Shown here: piece after piece, positions 23,395 to 34,162 of the stretch
How the letters are laid out: the number at the start of each line of letters is the position of its first letter
Position numbering within the stretch: the first letter of the stretch is position 1
NCBI RefSeq assembly: GCF_958299795.1
Contig: NC_133204.1
Span: 26,708,183-26,772,182, forward strand
Direction: 5' to 3'
Origin: Porites lutea
Taxonomy: Eukaryota > Cnidaria > Anthozoa > Scleractinia > Poritidae
Length of the DNA stretch: 64,000 nt
Notes under the pieces: model-generated
What the model saw: only the letters and a program-made list of their open reading frames with translations
Database searches by the model: none
Told to the model about the DNA's origin: nothing
Position numbers and translations under genes: made by a program

Positions 23395-25397
23395 GGACAC
23401 ACGCTCCGGTAAAGACAGTCAAGATTCGCAACCGCCCATGCCCATTTGTCACCGAAGAGATCAAGGATCTTATGAAAATAAGAAACCGTCTCCATCGTCG
23501 TTTTCTCTTAACGCGCAATGAATTTGACTGGGCAGAATATAAAATCTCCCGCAAAAGTGTGAAAAAAGCTCTCATTGAAGCTGAAAAACATACATATCAA
23601 GAAGTTCAGAATAATATGAACAACTCGAGATCCCTTTGGAAAGTGATCAACAACATCGTTCCATCGAAAACACAAGAGAAACTCGTCTATTCTAAAGACC
23701 TCAAGACCGTGGCAAATGAATTTAATTCATATTTTTCATCCGTAGGAAGCCGCACGGCTGAGGCTGTTGCAAAGCTGGCATTAGAAAATAATATCATCTG
23801 TTCAAACTCATCCATGCCAGATCTTGTATCATCTTCCGATGATTGCTTCAGGTTCACTCCCGTGAGCATCGAAGTTGTAAGGCGTACCATCTTGTCTTTA
23901 CCATTGAACAGAGCTCCAGGACCTGATAAAACCAAAGCTAGAGTATTCAAGGACGCCCTACAAGTAATACTCGGGCCTATTACTGAGATAATCAACTGCT
24001 CACTCGTTACTTCTACTTTTCCATCAGACTGGAAGATCGCTGAGGTCATCCCACTCCTAAAAGAGGGAGACCACGAACAGCCTCCGAATAATCGGCCATT
24101 GTCACTACTTAATGTTGCGTCTAAAGTTTGCGAGAAAATCGTTCTTGAACAATTTATCACCTACCTGATGTCACGTAACCGCTTGTCATCCCACCAAAGC
24201 GGCAACAAGTCACTGCATTCAACTGAGACCTTGAATATTTACACCACGGATCTAATTTTAGAGGCGATGGACAAAAAGGAAATAAGCGCATTAGTCCTAC
24301 TCGACCTCTCAAAGGCTTTCGACAGTATTTGCCATCAGAAGTTACTCCAGAAGCTCTCCGCTGTAGGCGCCTCACCCGCCGTAGTTCAGTGGTTCCGCAG
24401 CTACCTTTCAGACCGGACCCAATCAGTGCGTATCGATTCTGTGCTATCAGATCCATTACCAATCACACACGGAGTCCCCCAGGGAGCGATTCTTTCGCCG
24501 CTCCTCTTCTGTATTTATTTAAACGATCTGCCAGGCGCTCCTCAATTCTGCCAGCTCGAGTCATACGTCGATGACTCTAAAGTTTTGCTATCTTTTTCCG
24601 TAGCCGATGTCATTGATGCAAAGTTCAAGCTCGAAGATGATTTACGCAATGTTGCCACCTGGTGTTGCACAAATGATTTGTTAATAAATCCTGAGAAAAC
24701 GAAGTTCATGTTGATCGGCACCAAGCAAATGATAAGTAAACATTCAGTTAATTTTACTGTTTCGTTTATTGGAAAGACACTTATGGCTGTCGAATCAGCA
24801 AGAGATCTAGGAGTATACATAGATTTACACCTGACCTATGACACTCATATCTCTCACTTAGTCTCTTCTTGCTTGACTAAACTGGTTCAGATCAACCGCG
24901 TGAAATATTGTTTTGATAGGAAGACTTTGGTTTTAATTATTACATCTCTTGTCTTTAGCAAAATGCTCTACTGTTCGACCGTGTGGTCTAATACCTCATC
25001 TAAGAACATTGAAAAGCTGCAACTTATTCAGAATTTCGCCTGCAAAATTATCTGCGGCGCTCGGAAATATGACCACGTGACGCCATTACTTGATGAACTC
25101 AACTGGCTTCCAGTTAGCAAGATGCTCAAATTCAGAGACGCTGTTAAGGCTTATAAGTGTGCCAGCAATTTAGCTCCTGAATACCTATGTACTAAGTTTA
25201 AAAAACGATCTTCTGTACATAATCGCACAACCCGTAATAATGAGAAGTTCGAAATCCCATTATTCAGGTCTGCCACCGGCCAACGAACCTTCGCCTATAA
25301 AGCAGTATCCCTGTGGAACACGTTAGACAAAGACCTTAGAAACGCCACAACTGTAAAGGCCTTTAAGAAAGCCCTGAAACTTGTAATGAATGAATGA
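23395..25397 (+). CDS. LINE reverse transcriptase (3' part of ORF2)
   Basis: The frame is open from the truncation point to the stop at 25397 (first ATG 23472, 641 aa). Reverse transcriptase motifs run in order: NRAPGPDK, NNRPLSLLNVASKVCEKIV, LDLSKAFDSICHQKLL, HGVPQGAILSPLLF, SYVDDSK (catalytic DD), and thumb-like DLGVYID. The C-terminal tail (LDELNWLPV, YKCASNLAPEYL, WNTLDKDLRNA) is typical of cnidarian CR1/L2-like LINEs. The apurinic endonuclease domain is missing because of 5' truncation. No internal stop, so insertion is recent, but the copy cannot act alone. Confidence 0.88.
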
Positions 25398-25521
25398 TTG
25401 TACGACAGTTAGCATTTAACAATATTAGCTTGTTAGATATAGTTTGCATTTATATTTGTAAATAGGTACTGAAAAACCTTTTTTGGGAGTATTTATAAAA
25501 GTTTTATTTATTTATTTATTT
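23395..25521 (+). mobile_element. 5'-truncated LINE in the 5S spacer
   Basis: The insert begins abruptly in coding sequence at 23395 and ends in a TTTA repeat tail at about 25500-25521. AAAAC is duplicated on both sides (23390-23394, 25522-25526), and the spacer resumes exactly. It is 5'-truncated, as expected from incomplete target-primed reverse transcription. A tetranucleotide tail and protein motifs suggest a CR1/L2-type (Jockey superfamily) family. Confidence 0.88.
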
Positions 25522-25658
25522 AAAACATTTCACCGCAATTCTGTTGTCAAACTATTTCCACTGGTTGCAGACGTCAGGGTTGGCCACTCAGTCCAGTACA
25601 GAAGCAAGAAGACGGAACTCAACTATTTGATCTTACCTTTCGGCCGCTTGCTCTCGTC

Positions 25659-25776
25659 GTCTACGACCACACCACAGGGGAAAAACCGGTTCCCATCCGA
25701 ACACCGAAGTAAAGTCCTGTCGGGCGGGTCTAGTACCTTGGCGGGGGACCACCTGGGAATAGCCCGTGTTGTAGAC
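25659..25776 (+). rRNA. 5S rRNA copy 2
   Basis: 118 nt, same sequence as copy 1 by eye, with termini that pair. First unit after the LINE insertion. Confidence 0.95.
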
Positions 25777-26191
25777 ATCTCCTTTTGCTCTTCTCGCCAA
25801 CTATTATCCTTCTGTCTGCTCGCGAGCTTTACGTGATTGTTTTTTTTTTCTCGTTTCTTGTTAGTGTTGTTTAAACTATCCTAAAAGACTAGCCAAAGGC
25901 ACTGCAAATAACTCTGAACCAAACGAAGACAGGACAGCCCCTACAAAGATTGCCACACTCCCTAGTGTAGTTTCCTCTTTTCCACAAGGTCCATCCTTAG
26001 CATGGAATTGAAACTGTGATTCAGATTATTAACGCCATGAGCTTTTTATAGAGGAAAACATTTCACCGCAGTTCTGTTGTCAAACTATTTCCACTGGTTG
26101 CAGACGTCAGGGTTGGCCACTCAGTCCAGTACAGAAGCAAGAAGACGGAACTCAACTATTTGATCTTACCTTTCGGCCGCTTGCTCTCGTC

Positions 26192-26309
26192 GTCTACGAC
26201 CACACCACAGGGGAAAAACCGGTTCCCATCCGAACACCGAAGTAAAGTCCTGTCGGGCCGGTCTAGTACCTTGGCGGGGGACCACTTGGGAATAGCCTGT
26301 GTTGTAGAC
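26192..26309 (+). rRNA. 5S rRNA copy 3 (variant)
   Basis: 118 nt. It differs from the other copies at three sites (GGGCCGGTC for GGGCGGGTC, CCACTTGGG for CCACCTGGG, GCCTGTG for GCCCGTG). The changes lie in helices, so this may be a minor or inactive variant. Confidence 0.88.
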
Positions 26310-26724
26310 ATCTCCTTTTGCTCTTCTCGCCAACTATTTTTCTTCTGTCTGCTCGCGAGCGTTACGTGATTGTTTTTTTTTTCTCGTTTCTTGTTAGTGT
26401 TGTTTAAACTATCCTAAAAGACTAGCCAAAGGCACTGCAAATAACTCTGAACCAAACGAAGACAGGACAGCCCCTACAAAGATTGCCACACTCCCTAGTG
26501 TAGTTTCCTCTTTTCCACAAGGTCCATCCTTAGCATGGAATTGAAACTGTGATTCAGATTATTAACGCCATGAGCTTTTTATAGAGGAAAACATTTCACC
26601 GCAGTTCTGTTGTCAAACTATTTCCACTGGTTGCAGACGTCAGGGTTGGCCACTCAGTCCAGTACAGAAGAAAGAAGACGGAACTCAACTATTTGATCTT
26701 ACCTTTCGGCCGCTTGCTCTCGTC

Positions 26725-26842
26725 GTCTACGACCACACCACAGGGGAAAAACCGGTTCCCATCCGAACACCGAAGTAAAGTCCTGTCGGGCGGGTCTAGT
26801 ACCTTGGCGGGGGACCACCTGGGAATAGCCCGTGTTGTAGAC
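26725..26842 (+). rRNA. 5S rRNA copy 4
   Basis: 118 nt, array consensus. It is the last full gene before the Polinton insertion. Confidence 0.95.
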
Positions 26843-27252
26843 ATCTCCTTTTGCTCTTCTCGCCAACTATTTTTCTTCTGTCTGCTCGCGAGCTTTACGT
26901 GATTGTTTTTTTTTTTCTCGTTTCTTGTTAGTGTTGTTTAAACTATCCTAAAAGACTAGCCAAAGGCACTGCAAATAACTCTGAACCAAACGAAGACAGG
27001 ACAGCCCCTACAAAGATTGCCACACTCCCTAGTGTAGTTTCCTCTTTTCCACAAGGTCCATCCTTAGCATGGAATTGAAACTGTGATTCAGATTATTAAC
27101 GCCATGAGCTTTTTATAGAGGAAAACATTTCACCGCAGTTCTGTTGTCAAACTATTTCCACTGGTTGCAGACGTCAGGGTTGGCTACTCAGTCCAGTACA
27201 GAAGCAAGAAGACGGAACTCAACTATTTGATCTTACCTTTCGGCCGCTTGCT

Positions 27253-27359
27253 AGTAGTACTAGGCGTCAGTAGTGGTCCCAAAGTATGCCGCCGCCGCTA
27301 TTGTTTTAAGGCTATTGTTCTAAGTTGTCAATCAAATTAAAAATTCAAGATGGCGCCCG
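27253..27359 (+). repeat. Left terminal inverted repeat of the Polinton
   Basis: About 107 bp, matching the complement of 50413-50519 except at two positions near base 30. It includes CCGCCGCCGCTATTG and, at its inner end, AAGATGGCGCCCG, a YY1-like and start-codon-like context. Confidence 0.93.
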
Positions 27360-27601
27360 AGAGCAAAAACGTTCTAAAGATCAGGGAATCACCAATTGTT
27401 GACAGTTTAATCATGTCGCGCGACGAAAAAAACGTAAGGGTTTATCGGAACCTAGCCAAAAGCGAAGCAAGATACAGACTGAAGGAGAGGATTCTGGAAC
27501 AAATGATCTTATCCGTGGATTATTTAGATAATTTCCACGAATCATTCATAATGAAACTCGAACACCTAGAATGTGTGTGTCTAGTTAACGCGTTCCAGTG
27601 A
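27350..27601 (+). CDS. Small Polinton ORF starting in the left inverted repeat
   Basis: The frame is 83 codons and its ATG lies in the terminal repeat. The product is charged and helix-rich (EARYRLKERILEQM) with no domain I recognise. The mirror copy at the right end has the same ATG but stops after a few codons. It may be a real short early protein or chance. Confidence 0.35.
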   Translation: MAPESKNVLKIRESPIVDSLIMSRDEKNVRVYRNLAKSEARYRLKERILEQMILSVDYLDNFHESFIMKLEHLECVCLVNAFQ

Positions 27602-27684
27602 ATGGTTTTGTATGTTAATTCATGTTCGCTTGGAATTTGCATGAAAACTCGTAGAGTCTTAGAGAAAAAAGAAGACCTGAAAGA

Positions 27685-27768
27685 AAGAAAGATTTGAACC
27701 TGTAAGCTTAAACTAAAGTTACCTGGCGTCAGTACTAAGACTTAACGCGTTGCGCTAAGCCCGTTCCC
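27685..27768 (-). ncRNA. tRNA-like sequence with A- and B-box motifs
   Basis: The minus strand has TAGCGCAACGCG (27746-27757), a good A box, and GGTTCAAATC (27691-27700), a good B box, 45 nt apart. A GGGCTTA-like start precedes the A box. The T stem is weak and I cannot fold a clean cloverleaf. It may be a decayed tRNA gene or a Pol III promoter. It points outward, as does the tRNA at the other end. Confidence 0.4.
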
Positions 27769-27899
27769 GACGAAAGAAAAAGAAAAAATAAACTAGTCTT
27801 TCTCATTATTGGTCATTGACTTTAAATCATTTGGTGGTTTTTAAAAAAACCGTTTGTGGGTTCGTCAAAAGACGAATTAGTAGAATCTGTTCTTCCTAC

Positions 27900-28283
27900 T
27901 TAGGAATTGAGAATGGTTGCGAAGTTAAATGGGTAGGCTGAGATGATTTGCCATTTCTCGCCTGGTACTTTCTCAGAATAATACACAGCGATGTGTTTGG
28001 CAGGGAAGCCTTCCGGATCTGTACCAATTTGCCGGTTTAGTTTAAACACGAACAAATAAAAGCGTTTATGATATTCGTTCCATCCCTCGTGTATGACGGA
28101 CACGTCTTCGCTGTTTTCTTCCCAGGTGAGTTCGGAGACAGTCTTTAACAAATCGACTAAATCAATTTGTGACTCAAACTTCGACGCTCTCACATGTTCA
28201 TGTTTTAAAACATGCCTCTCGTTGATATGATCTGCTTGCTTTTGTGTCAGGAACGTTCCCTCGGTTTCAAATGGCAAAGCCAT
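27900..28283 (-). CDS. 127-aa Polinton protein, possibly RNase-toxin-like fold
   Basis: The intact frame begins MALPFETEGTFLTQ. It has an HINERHV motif (about residues 19-25) followed by an S-K-F box, and a later run FYLFVFKLNRQIG and HIAVYYSEK. The H..RH...SKF pattern recalls BECR-fold ribonucleases (barnase/EndoU/colicin-like) found in phages and mobile elements; this is a weak resemblance from memory. It could equally be an unrelated Polinton early protein. It is the only minus-strand gene near the left end. Confidence 0.45.
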   Translation of the reverse strand: MALPFETEGTFLTQKQADHINERHVLKHEHVRASKFESQIDLVDLLKTVSELTWEENSEDVSVIHEGWNEYHKRFYLFVFKLNRQIGTDPEGFPAKHIAVYYSEKVPGEKWQIISAYPFNFATILNS

Positions 28284-28596
28284 GGTTGAAAATAAAATTT
28301 TTTCTGGTTCATCTTAAAACAGATTGCAACACAAAAGACTCAAACTTGAAAAAGAGCGAAAAGGGTTATTATTTTTGCCGCCCGCCGTTCAACTAAAAAG
28401 AGCAGCGAACTTTTTGCCGCGAAGGTTCAAAAACTTAAAAGAACGGCGAAAAATTAAATGGTTTTTTACCGCTCCACTTGAATTGTCCCCGCACCAATCA
28501 GCGTGAATCTCCCATGAACAGCATAAAGGTAGAGTGAATTTGGAAAAGTCATTTTGCTCTGCTCATCCCAGTGTCAAGATATTCAATTGCTCAAAG
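28284..28596. other. Gap in the Polinton left arm
   Basis: About 310 bp between divergent genes. No gene seen. It likely holds divergent promoters, but no clear TATA box stands out. Confidence 0.3.
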
Positions 28597-28872
28597 ATGA
28601 AGACTTTGTATGAACTTGCCTTGGAAGCTGTCCCTAACAAGGGTTTAATGGCTGAGACGTTTCTGGTCCCTTGTCATCCGATTGCCAAAGAACTTCAAGC
28701 CCGGCAGTACATTGAAGACAGAAATAAGTATAGACAACAACACCGCGTCAATTTCAGGTTTGTCTACGCTGATTTGTGTTTTATCCAAGCCTTGTTTTTA
28801 AACTTAGACATTTACCCGAGTGATGTTACGTTTTTAAATCGAATGTGGAAACAAATCGACGATTTACTTTAG
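28597..28872 (+). CDS. Small Polinton early-region protein, 91 aa
   Basis: The first ATG in the open frame is at 28597 (MKTLYELALEAVPNKG). The N-terminal part (TLYELALE then LVPCHPIAKEL) loosely resembles a SOCS-box pattern, which would recruit a ubiquitin ligase; this is speculative. The rest is helix-rich with YIEDRNKYRQQHRVNFRF. It is first of three short plus-strand frames ahead of the polymerase. Confidence 0.45.
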   Translation: MKTLYELALEAVPNKGLMAETFLVPCHPIAKELQARQYIEDRNKYRQQHRVNFRFVYADLCFIQALFLNLDIYPSDVTFLNRMWKQIDDLL

Positions 28873-28991
28873 TCCCTGTTTTGTTTTAGACCTATTCTGG
28901 AATCCCTGTTTTGGATAAAAGATTGCATATGGCTTAGTGTGAAGACGAAATGTTATATGATTGAACTGTAAAAACGTGTTTTTAAACGCGC

Positions 28992-29258
28992 TTGTTGATG
29001 TTTTATTTTAGAAATTGTTTGAATCAGTTGAAACAGCGAAGATGGGCCATGTATTGTCATAAAACAGAATGGATTCCCGTCAATGCGGAGAACCTTTTGT
29101 GTTCTCAATGTAAAAGAATTAGGTCAACACAGTTAACTTTAGATGGTTTACGTTTGCAAAGGCAAAAGAAATCTGTAGATAAAAATGAAGAGGCACGTTT
29201 AATTCGGCGTTTTTACTATACGCCAATTCGTAGACGTTTAGGGTTAGAATTTGAGTAA
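28992..29258 (+). CDS. Small Cys-containing Polinton protein A (paralogue of next)
   Basis: An ATG at 28998 opens an 86-codon frame, just before a T-rich acceptor-like TTTTATTTTAG. Core pattern: LKQRRW, C-H-K-T-E-W, then C-S-Q-C-K-R-I and LTLDGL, then RRFYYTPIRRRLGLE. The next frame has the same order of motifs. A CxxC plus upstream Cys could bind zinc. Function unknown. Confidence 0.45.
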   Translation: MLMFYFRNCLNQLKQRRWAMYCHKTEWIPVNAENLLCSQCKRIRSTQLTLDGLRLQRQKKSVDKNEEARLIRRFYYTPIRRRLGLEFE

Positions 29259-29283
29259 GTTGTTGTTTTTATTTTCTGTTTAG

Positions 29284-29544
29284 CAAATATTGCGACAAAT
29301 CAAGAAGCGTCATTTTTGTAGATCGACCCAATGGCTTTCGTTTCATGAAGAATTTTGTTCTCAGTGTTTTAGAATTGGAGTTGATTGTTTGACGGTAACC
29401 GGTCAAATGAAATATGACCGATACGAACGAGTTAATTTTGAACATGAACGGCGAAAAATCTTTAAGCTATACAGGGGTACAGGAATTTTAAGAAGACGTC
29501 AGGCACTTGAACACAGAGTAATCCAATCTTTGGGTCTTTTTTAG
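29284..29544 (+). CDS. Small Cys-containing Polinton protein B (paralogue of previous)
   Basis: The frame runs from an acceptor-like CTGTTTAG at 29283 to a stop at 29544, with the first ATG only mid-way, so it may be an exon. Motifs match protein A: IKKRHFC, STQW, CSQCFRIG, LTVTGQM, YRGTGILRRRQALE. The pair looks like a tandem duplication. Function unknown. Confidence 0.4.
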   Translation, partial: QILRQIKKRHFCRSTQWLSFHEEFCSQCFRIGVDCLTVTGQMKYDRYERVNFEHERRKIFKLYRGTGILRRRQALEHRVIQSLGLF

Positions 29545-31816
29545 AAAAGTGATGCAAGATATCCGTTTTTCGCCGCTAAATCCTTTTACAGAGTGGATCG
29601 AAATCAATAGGCAGACCACTGATTTTCGTATTACAATTTTAAATGTAACGATCGATGATGTAAAGCTTGTGGACAATCCTTTTTTTCCTGCTATTGAAAC
29701 AATGATTGAACGTTTTGAGCTAATGCAAGTCTGATTTTCTCTGGAACAGTTACTTCCGCCGAATGGGGAATACCAAGGTGAAGCGGTAGCGGAAGCCTTC
29801 CATCAAGGTTTGATTAATTTTATCCGCGATCCTCGCAATGGTATTGTCAATCCTCAGGATTATTCGATGTCTATGGCTATTCACCACAGTACAGGGACCC
29901 ACACATGGACCAGCTGCCCGAGAGTTCCACTGAGTGAGTGGATTCAGGGATCGCCACTGACTCGGCAATGGCTAGAAAGACTGGCTAAACAACTTAACTC
30001 AGCGGAAAGTTTCGATGCCGCGAGCGGGGATTTTAACGCCGAACTGTCTTTTTTTAAGACGCAGCAACGTGGTGGAAGACCAGCCAAAAACAAGCCTGGT
30101 AACAAGTCGTTTGAGCAGTTACTGAAAAAGAGATCTGTGATCACGATTAAAAACAAAGATGAACTGTGTTTCGCGCGAGCCTTGGTTTGCACCAAAGCCT
30201 TTGTCGACCAAGACCCTCAGTATCAAAATATTTCTAAAGGACGTGGAATGCAGGGTCATCTTACCTACAAACTGCATCAAGAAACCGGGGTTCCTGAAGG
30301 ACTGTGCGGTTTACCCGAAATTCAGAGAATGCAAGATCATCTTGGTCCTCAAGGATACCAGATTAAAATCTTTGAAGGACTCTGTGGGGCACTCTGGTAT
30401 TGTGACCCGTCGTTTGATTCAGCACCTAAAAAACTGTGCCTGCTCAAAGTAGAACAACATTTTCACGGATTACAAAGTGTGCCAGCCCTCCTAAACAAGA
30501 GTTATTACTGTCATCAATGTAACAAAGGTTACGATCATGAAGATGCACAACATCATAATTGTTCTCGTCAAAACTGTGACAAATGTCGAAGAAAAAACGG
30601 CGAATGCCCTGATTTTCAAGAAAAAAAGTCTGCTAACGTCTACTGCAATGATTGCGGTCAGTCTTTTCACGGGCAAAACTGTTTTACCGCTCACAAGAAA
30701 AAACTATGTCGTTTATTCAAAAAGTGTCCGGAGTGTTGTAAAGTCTATAAGTTTTCCAAGAAAAAGAAGCATGTGTGCGGAGAATACAAATGTCCTAACT
30801 GCCGAGAGAAAGTTTTGCCGAACCACCAGTGTTACATTCAACCGCCTGGAATGGAGTTCAGCAATCTTCTTGACCAGGTGGACGATTTAAACGAGGAAGA
30901 CCGTGCGATTCTGGAAGACATGGTTGAAGCGGAAGCCGCGGAAAAAAGTCAAAAAGAAGAGGACGAAGAACCGCCCCCGCTGGTGTGTTGTATTGATTTT
31001 GAATGTGGGTTGGATGAAAATAAGGATTTTGAGGATGTGCGTGTGGGCTGGCAATATGTGAATGTGGAAGGTAGCTACCGCGAAGCAGGCAAGGCATCGG
31101 ATATGTTGAAGGATGTGATGGCGAAAACGGTTACCGCGGACATGAAAGAACGGAAAGTGTTTGTGTTTGCTCACAACACGCGAGGGTTTGATTCGTCTTT
31201 TATTTTGCAGTTGTTGTATGATAAGGGTTACAAAGTCGAAAAGGTCTTGAGTATGGGGGCGAAATTTTTGTCGTTTCAGTGTGGTAATATGATTTTTCGG
31301 GATTCTCTTAATTTTTTTAACATGCCTTTGGAACGCTTGCCGGCTACATTTAATTTGAAGGAAGCGCATAAGGGTTTCTTCCCTTATTCTTACATTTCTG
31401 AAGACAAGATTTATTACGTTGGACGCTACCCAAAAGCAGAAGAATACCATCCCGAACGAATGAACGAAAAACGGAGAAAGGAATTTTTAACTTGGCACAA
31501 AGAAAAAGTTAACAGCGGCGCCATCTTTGATTGCCAAAAAGAACTATCTGCGTACCTGAAAAGCGATGTCCAAGTGCTAACGGAATCCATGGAAACATTT
31601 GCCAGTGAAATGTTAGAGCTGACTGGCATAGACCCTACGGTGGAATGTGTCACCATTGCAAGTACGGCGTTTAAAGTTTTCCAGACCAAGTTTTTGGAGC
31701 CGTACACGATTGCCTTGGAACCCCTCGGCGGATGGCGCCACAACCAGCAGAAACAGAGTGTGGAAGCCCTGCAGTGGTTAGAATTTCAAAATGCCAAGAT
31801 TGGCGGCGGCATTCAG

Positions 31817-32152
31817 GTAACTAGTCTTTTACACACTTAAGAATTTAAGTTGCAGTCAAAGTCTACACTTAAGAAAAATTAGTTGCAGTGTTTTACCGCA
31901 AATATCATTTCGTGAAATGTTTACTACGGTGCAATGGTCTATGCACGCTACAAATAAAAAATTACAGTGTTTTGTATGGGAATTATGTTGAAAAAGTCTG
32001 CATTTTAAAAATTTAACATGCAGTGTTTTACTGTATTTTTCAGTATGCGAAATGTTTACTACTGTGCAAACGAAGATGCACAATCGAAAAATTATAATCT
32101 GCGGACCGTCAAGTAAACAATAACAAATGTATATATTTTTTCTCTTTTTCAG
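31817..32152 (+). other. Intron-like segment 1 in the polymerase gene
   Basis: It begins GTAACTAGT and ends CTCTTTTTCAG; removal keeps the phase-0 frame and restores contiguity of the conserved polymerase region. At 336 bp it consists of two diverged copies of an about 165-bp unit. The unit also makes up segment 2. Confidence 0.75.
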
Positions 32153-33165
32153 CATGTACGAAATTCATTGAATGGGGAAGCCAAAGTCATCACCCCAGCC
32201 CAAACTTACAACGTGGATGGTTTTCACGCTGCCAGCAATACGGTCTTCGAGTACCAGGGTTGCATCTTTCACGGATGCTTTAAATGTTACCCGAAGCAAA
32301 GAAACCTGAAGCGCTTCTGCCATCCAGATCGAACTGTGAGAGAAGTCTACGAGGCAACCCTAAAGAAAACGGCCATCCTCCGTGACGCTGGATACAACGT
32401 GGTTGAAATGTGGGGGTGTGACTTTGCGAAGCAGAAAGAAACCGATCCAGAGCTGGCCGAATTCTTGGAACACTTTGAATTTGTGCCACCGCTTGAACCG
32501 CGAGATGCGTTCTTTGGGGGTCGAACGGGCGCTGCGACCCTGTACTCAAAAACCGCTGAAGATGAAGAGATTTGCTATGTTGATTTTACAAGCTTGTATC
32601 CAAGTATTAACAAATATGGAACTTATCCAGTGGGATTTCCGCGGATTTTTTATCAGCCGGAAAACCAGAACATTAACGATTACTTTGGTCTCGCGCAAGT
32701 GGATATCCTGCCTCCTCAACGCTTGTACCACCCCGTTCTGCCTGTCAGGGCAGGGGGGAAACTTACTTTCCCTCTTTGCAGGTCCTGTGTTGCGGAAGAA
32801 TTAGCCAACCCCTTGCTGGAACGAAGTAATATGTGTGGTCACACCCGTGAGCAACGTATGCTGAAAGGGACCTGGTGTACGCCTGAACTACAGAAAGCCG
32901 TGGAAAAGGGGTACCAAATACAGAAAATCCATGAAGTGTGGCACTTTCCCGAAGAAAATCGCCGCGAAGGTCTTTTCGCTGGCTACGTGAATACCTGGTT
33001 GAAGCTTAAACAGGAGAGCGCCGGATGGCCCGCGGGTGTGGAAACCCCAGAGCAGAAAGCAGAGTACGTAAAGAAGTATGAAGAACACGAGGGGATTAAG
33101 CTGGATCCTGAAAAGATTGCTTTGAATCCGGGCAGAAAAAGCATTGCGAAATTACTTTTGAACAG

Positions 33166-33354
33166 GTAACTAGTTATATTAAATTGTTTAAGTTGCAGTC
33201 AAAGTCTACACTTAAGAAAAATTAGTTGCAGTGTTTTACTGCAAATTTTAATTCGTGAAATGATTACTCCCTTGCAAACGCGAATGCACGATCGAAAAAT
33301 TATAATCTGCGGACCATACTAAGAAATCAATAACATTACTTTTTTCTTTTTCAG
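33166..33354 (+). other. Intron-like segment 2 in the polymerase gene
   Basis: 189 bp, begins GTAACTAGT and ends CTTTTTCAG, phase 2. A block of about 52 bp near its left end is identical by eye to segment 1, and about 25 bp near the right end (TCGAAAAATTATAATCTGCG onward) are also identical. Confidence 0.75.
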
Positions 33355-34104
33355 CTTATGGGGGAAATTTGGTGAGCGACAGAACAAGCCTGTGACGCAC
33401 TGCATCACTCAACCCTCACAGTTGTTTCAGCTGCTAGAAGACCCGGTGAATGAGATTCACAGTGTACGTATCTGCTCCGAAGATGTGATGGAGTTGGTGG
33501 TCACTAAAAACGAAGACGAATACCAGCGTTCGTTCAAGCAAAAACGTCTTCATCGCGGCCTTCACGACTTCGCTGGCTCGCCTCAAGCTTTACGATGCCC
33601 TTGATTTTTTAGGTGACCGAGTCTTGTATTACGATACAGACTCGGTCATTTATAAAACCAAGCGGGGTCAAGACAAGCTCCCGCTGGGAGATTTTTTGGG
33701 ACAATTCACGGACGAACTTGACGGCGACGTGATCGTGGAATTTTGCAGTGGCGGTGCGAAAAACTATGGCTACTTGACGAAGAAAGGTTAAGTCGAATGT
33801 AAAGTACGTGGGTTTTCTCTCAATTATGAGACAAAACAAACCTTAAATTACTACACGATGAAAGAAAACATTTTAAAAGAGTTAGACGAACCGTTGGAAA
33901 AAGCGCGCCGAATGGCGATCACGATTCCTGATTTTTTTTAACGCAATCAGCTCACCAAGAAAATCAAGCTCACGGAACGTAAAAAACATTATCAGCTGGT
34001 GTTTGATAAACGCGTGATTGACCCCGCCACTCGCTCTTCTACGCCGTATGGCTACAATTGGTTTGGAGCAGAGGTGGAACTTTTAATGGATTTGTAAAAA
34101 TAGT

Positions 34105-34137
34105 GCGGGTACGGTTTGCTTGGTAGCGCCAACCCGC
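34105..34137. terminator. Hairpin 1 downstream of the polymerase gene
   Basis: The stem GCGGGT/ACCCGC closes a loop with GCTTGGTAGCGC. It lies 8 bp after the polymerase stop. With hairpin 2 it shows stem co-variation. It may act in RNA 3'-end formation or stability; the type call is tentative. Confidence 0.4.
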
Positions 34138-34162
34138 TTTAGCTTTTGTATGTAGTTTTTAT

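Larger units (their letters stand above)
29549..34097 (+). pseudogene. polB: Polinton DNA polymerase B, broken, with two intron-like segments
   Basis: This is a family B, protein-primed-type polymerase that would copy the element's linear DNA. Parts in order: an N-terminal region; a Cys-rich zinc-binding region (about 30505-30830); the 3'-5' exonuclease with DFECG, AHNTRGFDSSFIL and YLKSDVQVL; then after a GT-AG segment the palm with motif A (DFTSLYPSINKYG) and the start of motif B; after a second GT-AG segment the LWGKFG box and motif C (YYDTDS). Its 3' part ends at 34097. It is broken in about four or five places, so this copy should not make a full enzyme. Confidence 0.85.

Noticed and set aside
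25625-25660. Resemblance of the 5S spacer TTGATCTTACCTTTCGGCC to antisense U2 snRNA
   Set aside because: Only about nine bases match well; the rest of U2 (branch-site region, Sm site) is absent.
29255-29283. A 29-nt GTAAGT...TTTAG segment read as a mini-intron
   Set aside because: It is shorter than animal introns normally are, and the joined frame would lose the paralogue match; an acceptor alone or a chance motif is more likely.
30887-31450. 187-codon antisense frame in the polymerase gene
   Set aside because: It is the antisense shadow of conserved polymerase coding sequence.
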